A stretch of 46,204 nt of DNA, taken from UBA9845 sp051889975 (GTDB taxonomy: Bacteria > Bacillota > Clostridia > Christensenellales > UBA1242). Shown piece by piece: positions 44,996 through 46,204 of the stretch (its first letter is position 1; each line of letters opens with the position of its first letter). The position numbers were made by a program, and so were the translations under genes. The DNA is taken from NCBI GenBank assembly GCA_051889975.1, contig JBJFDJ010000020.1:1-46204 (forward strand). Reading direction: 5' to 3'. The notes under the pieces were generated by a model that had not been told where the DNA came from, searched no databases, and saw only the letters and a program-made list of their open reading frames with translations.

Positions 44996-46204
44996 ATGTT
45001 TTCAATAAACATGTTAAATGGCCTATTTGACCCAATAATAAATTGGATTTCAGCATTCCTTTATTATGTATGCGTTGGTCTTTATTATATCATAATTTGT
45101 GGCATTGGCAAAATTATTGACATCATTCAAATTTTGTTCCGCAAGTTTGCTGGCATTGATGATTTAAGTTTGGCTGGGCAAGAAGGCGACATTGTTTTGC
45201 AGTTTATAAACAGCGACATTGTTCAAAAAGTATTTTGGTCAATGGTTGTTTTGGCTGTTGTGTTGTTGCTTGTGGCAAGTTTTGTGGCAGTAATCAAAAC
45301 TGAGTTTAACAAAGATGGCAAAAATGACAAGAAAAAAGTTATCAAAAATGCTTTTAGGGGCATTGTTAACTTTGTGGCAGTGCCAATTGTCTGCATTTTT
45401 GGTTTGATTGTTGGCAATGCCTTGATAAAAGCAGTTGATGGTGCGCTTACGCTAACTGGCAGTTCGCTATCCATGACAAGCCAAATTTTTGTGGCAGGTG
45501 GTTACAACGCAAATCGTGTTAGGTCATACGAAACAATTTCAGACAACGCAACAACTTACCCAGAAAATAGTATGGCAGATTACATTTCAAGGGGCTATGG
45601 AAATTTTGGAATATTTACTGATGACACAACGGGTGTTGCAAAACAGAGCATCGCAGACAAAATTGACAGCGCTTTTGCAAACAATTTAACAGTTGATTTA
45701 AATAACCTAACACAAGATCAAAAAACACTTGTTTATGCTGGTGGTGGAAATGGCGAATATGCTTATTCATATATAAACAAGTTCCCTCTTGGTACTTTCC
45801 CTTATGGACATGATTACTTTAACGGAACAAAAGTTGAAGGCAATGAAGTTGTAATAATTGGTGACCAACCAGATTTTAAACCGGCAGATAATAACAATGG
45901 CAAATTTACTTTTAGCATTTACAATGTGGGTCTTGTATCATACTATTATAATTTGTCCCTTGCGTCTTATGACTATTTGGTTGCTGGCGTCACATTGTTA
46001 TTTGCAGCATGGGTATATTTAACTACGATACTTGGCTTGATTAAGCGCTTGTTTATGTTAACAACTCTGTTTATCATTTCGCCACCAATTTGCGCATTAT
46101 ATCCTTTGGACGAAGGCACGGCGCTTGGCAAGTGGAGAAAGGAATTTATAAAACAAGCCCTGTCGGCGTATAGCGTTGTAATTGTTATGAACATATTCTT
46201 CTTG
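44996..46204 (+). CDS. polytopic membrane protein, TrbL/VirB6-like, runs off the window
   Basis: 403 codons open to the last base, so the gene is incomplete at its 3' end. It starts MFSINMLNGLFDPIINWI after TAAGGAG. Membrane segments near residues 15-40 and 82-105, then 120-145. An extracytoplasmic region of about 170 residues (SMTSQIFVAGGYN to NNNGKFTFSIYN) follows, and then further helices (from about 320: LASYDYLVAGVTLLFAAWVY, LFMLTTLFIISPPICALYPLD, and a last hydrophobic stretch). The IISPP-ALYPLD-WRKEF segment resembles TrbL/VirB6-like channel proteins of Gram-positive conjugation systems. I infer that role from topology, this segment and the nearby coupling protein. Confidence 0.7.
   Translation, partial: MFSINMLNGLFDPIINWISAFLYYVCVGLYYIIICGIGKIIDIIQILFRKFAGIDDLSLAGQEGDIVLQFINSDIVQKVFWSMVVLAVVLLLVASFVAVIKTEFNKDGKNDKKKVIKNAFRGIVNFVAVPIVCIFGLIVGNALIKAVDGALTLTGSSLSMTSQIFVAGGYNANRVRSYETISDNATTYPENSMADYISRGYGNFGIFTDDTTGVAKQSIADKIDSAFANNLTVDLNNLTQDQKTLVYAGGGNGEYAYSYINKFPLGTFPYGHDYFNGTKVEGNEVVIIGDQPDFKPADNNNGKFTFSIYNVGLVSYYYNLSLASYDYLVAGVTLLFAAWVYLTTILGLIKRLFMLTTLFIISPPICALYPLDEGTALGKWRKEFIKQALSAYSVVIVMNIFFL

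Overview
The window is AT-rich chromosomal DNA from an endospore-forming member of the Bacillota, most likely a Clostridia-type gut lineage known from metagenomes. The evidence is a block of sporulation and germination genes (spmA, spmB, spo0A, a DUF3794/LysM spore-envelope protein, spoIIR, sleB, ypeB) and a gene order that follows the Bacillus tmk-holB-yaaT-yabB-rsmI-metG-tatD-ksgA-veg order with insertions. Ribosome binding sites are AGGAGG-like and housekeeping promoters are TTGACA/TATAAT-like. The sequence is a scaffold with three runs of exactly 100 N (3529-3628, 11495-11594, 42393-42492). These are placeholder gaps of unknown true length, and any reading frame drawn through them is artificial. 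I found no rRNA, tRNA, CRISPR array, insertion sequence or transposase.

Layout. 1-403: a perfect four-way-junction palindrome (21-110), then the dnaE promoter. 404-4546: dnaE (3' end lost in a gap) and pfkA (5' end lost). 4586-6565: a DUF378 membrane protein, an unrecognised helical protein under a consensus promoter, and a small hypothetical gene. 6935-11494: greA, then the tightly packed tmk-holB-ricT-trmN6-rsmI operon. 11595-12690: spmB and spmA on the minus strand. 12932-16668: metG-tatD-ksgA. 16942-20785: a conserved hypothetical gene, a propeller-like lipoprotein and a MerR regulator. 21185-27647: spo0A, a zinc-ribbon protein with an acidic tail, veg, the SipL-like protein, and the spoIIR-sleB-ypeB operon. 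27806-31297: an unrecognised minus-strand gene, an mscL with a long insertion, and a Rho-like protein with a degenerate ATPase core. 31509-39140: one 2543-residue secreted, membrane-anchored surface protein. 39491-46204: parts of a type IV secretion or conjugation system (VirD4-like coupling ATPase, two-helix pilin-like protein, large lipoprotein, TrbL/VirB6-like channel protein), with a degenerate direct-repeat array in the divergent promoter region. This locus continues beyond the window.

How the genes fit together. Spo0A would start sporulation. SpoIIR signals from forespore to mother cell. SpmA, SpmB and the SipL-like protein mature the spore, and SleB with YpeB degrade cortex at germination. 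Two of these genes (spmA and the SipL-like gene) have sigma-E-like promoters with the same 16-bp spacing. RicT belongs to a complex that in Bacillus affects RNA processing and Spo0A activation.

The most unusual observations are: Spo0A has Glu in place of the phosphoacceptor Asp; the Rho paralogue keeps the Rho domain order but has lost Walker A, Walker B and the catalytic Glu; the 90-nt cloverleaf has every base outside its three loops paired; PfkA has Asn for a Mg-binding Asp; and seven iteron-like repeats lie at the secretion locus.
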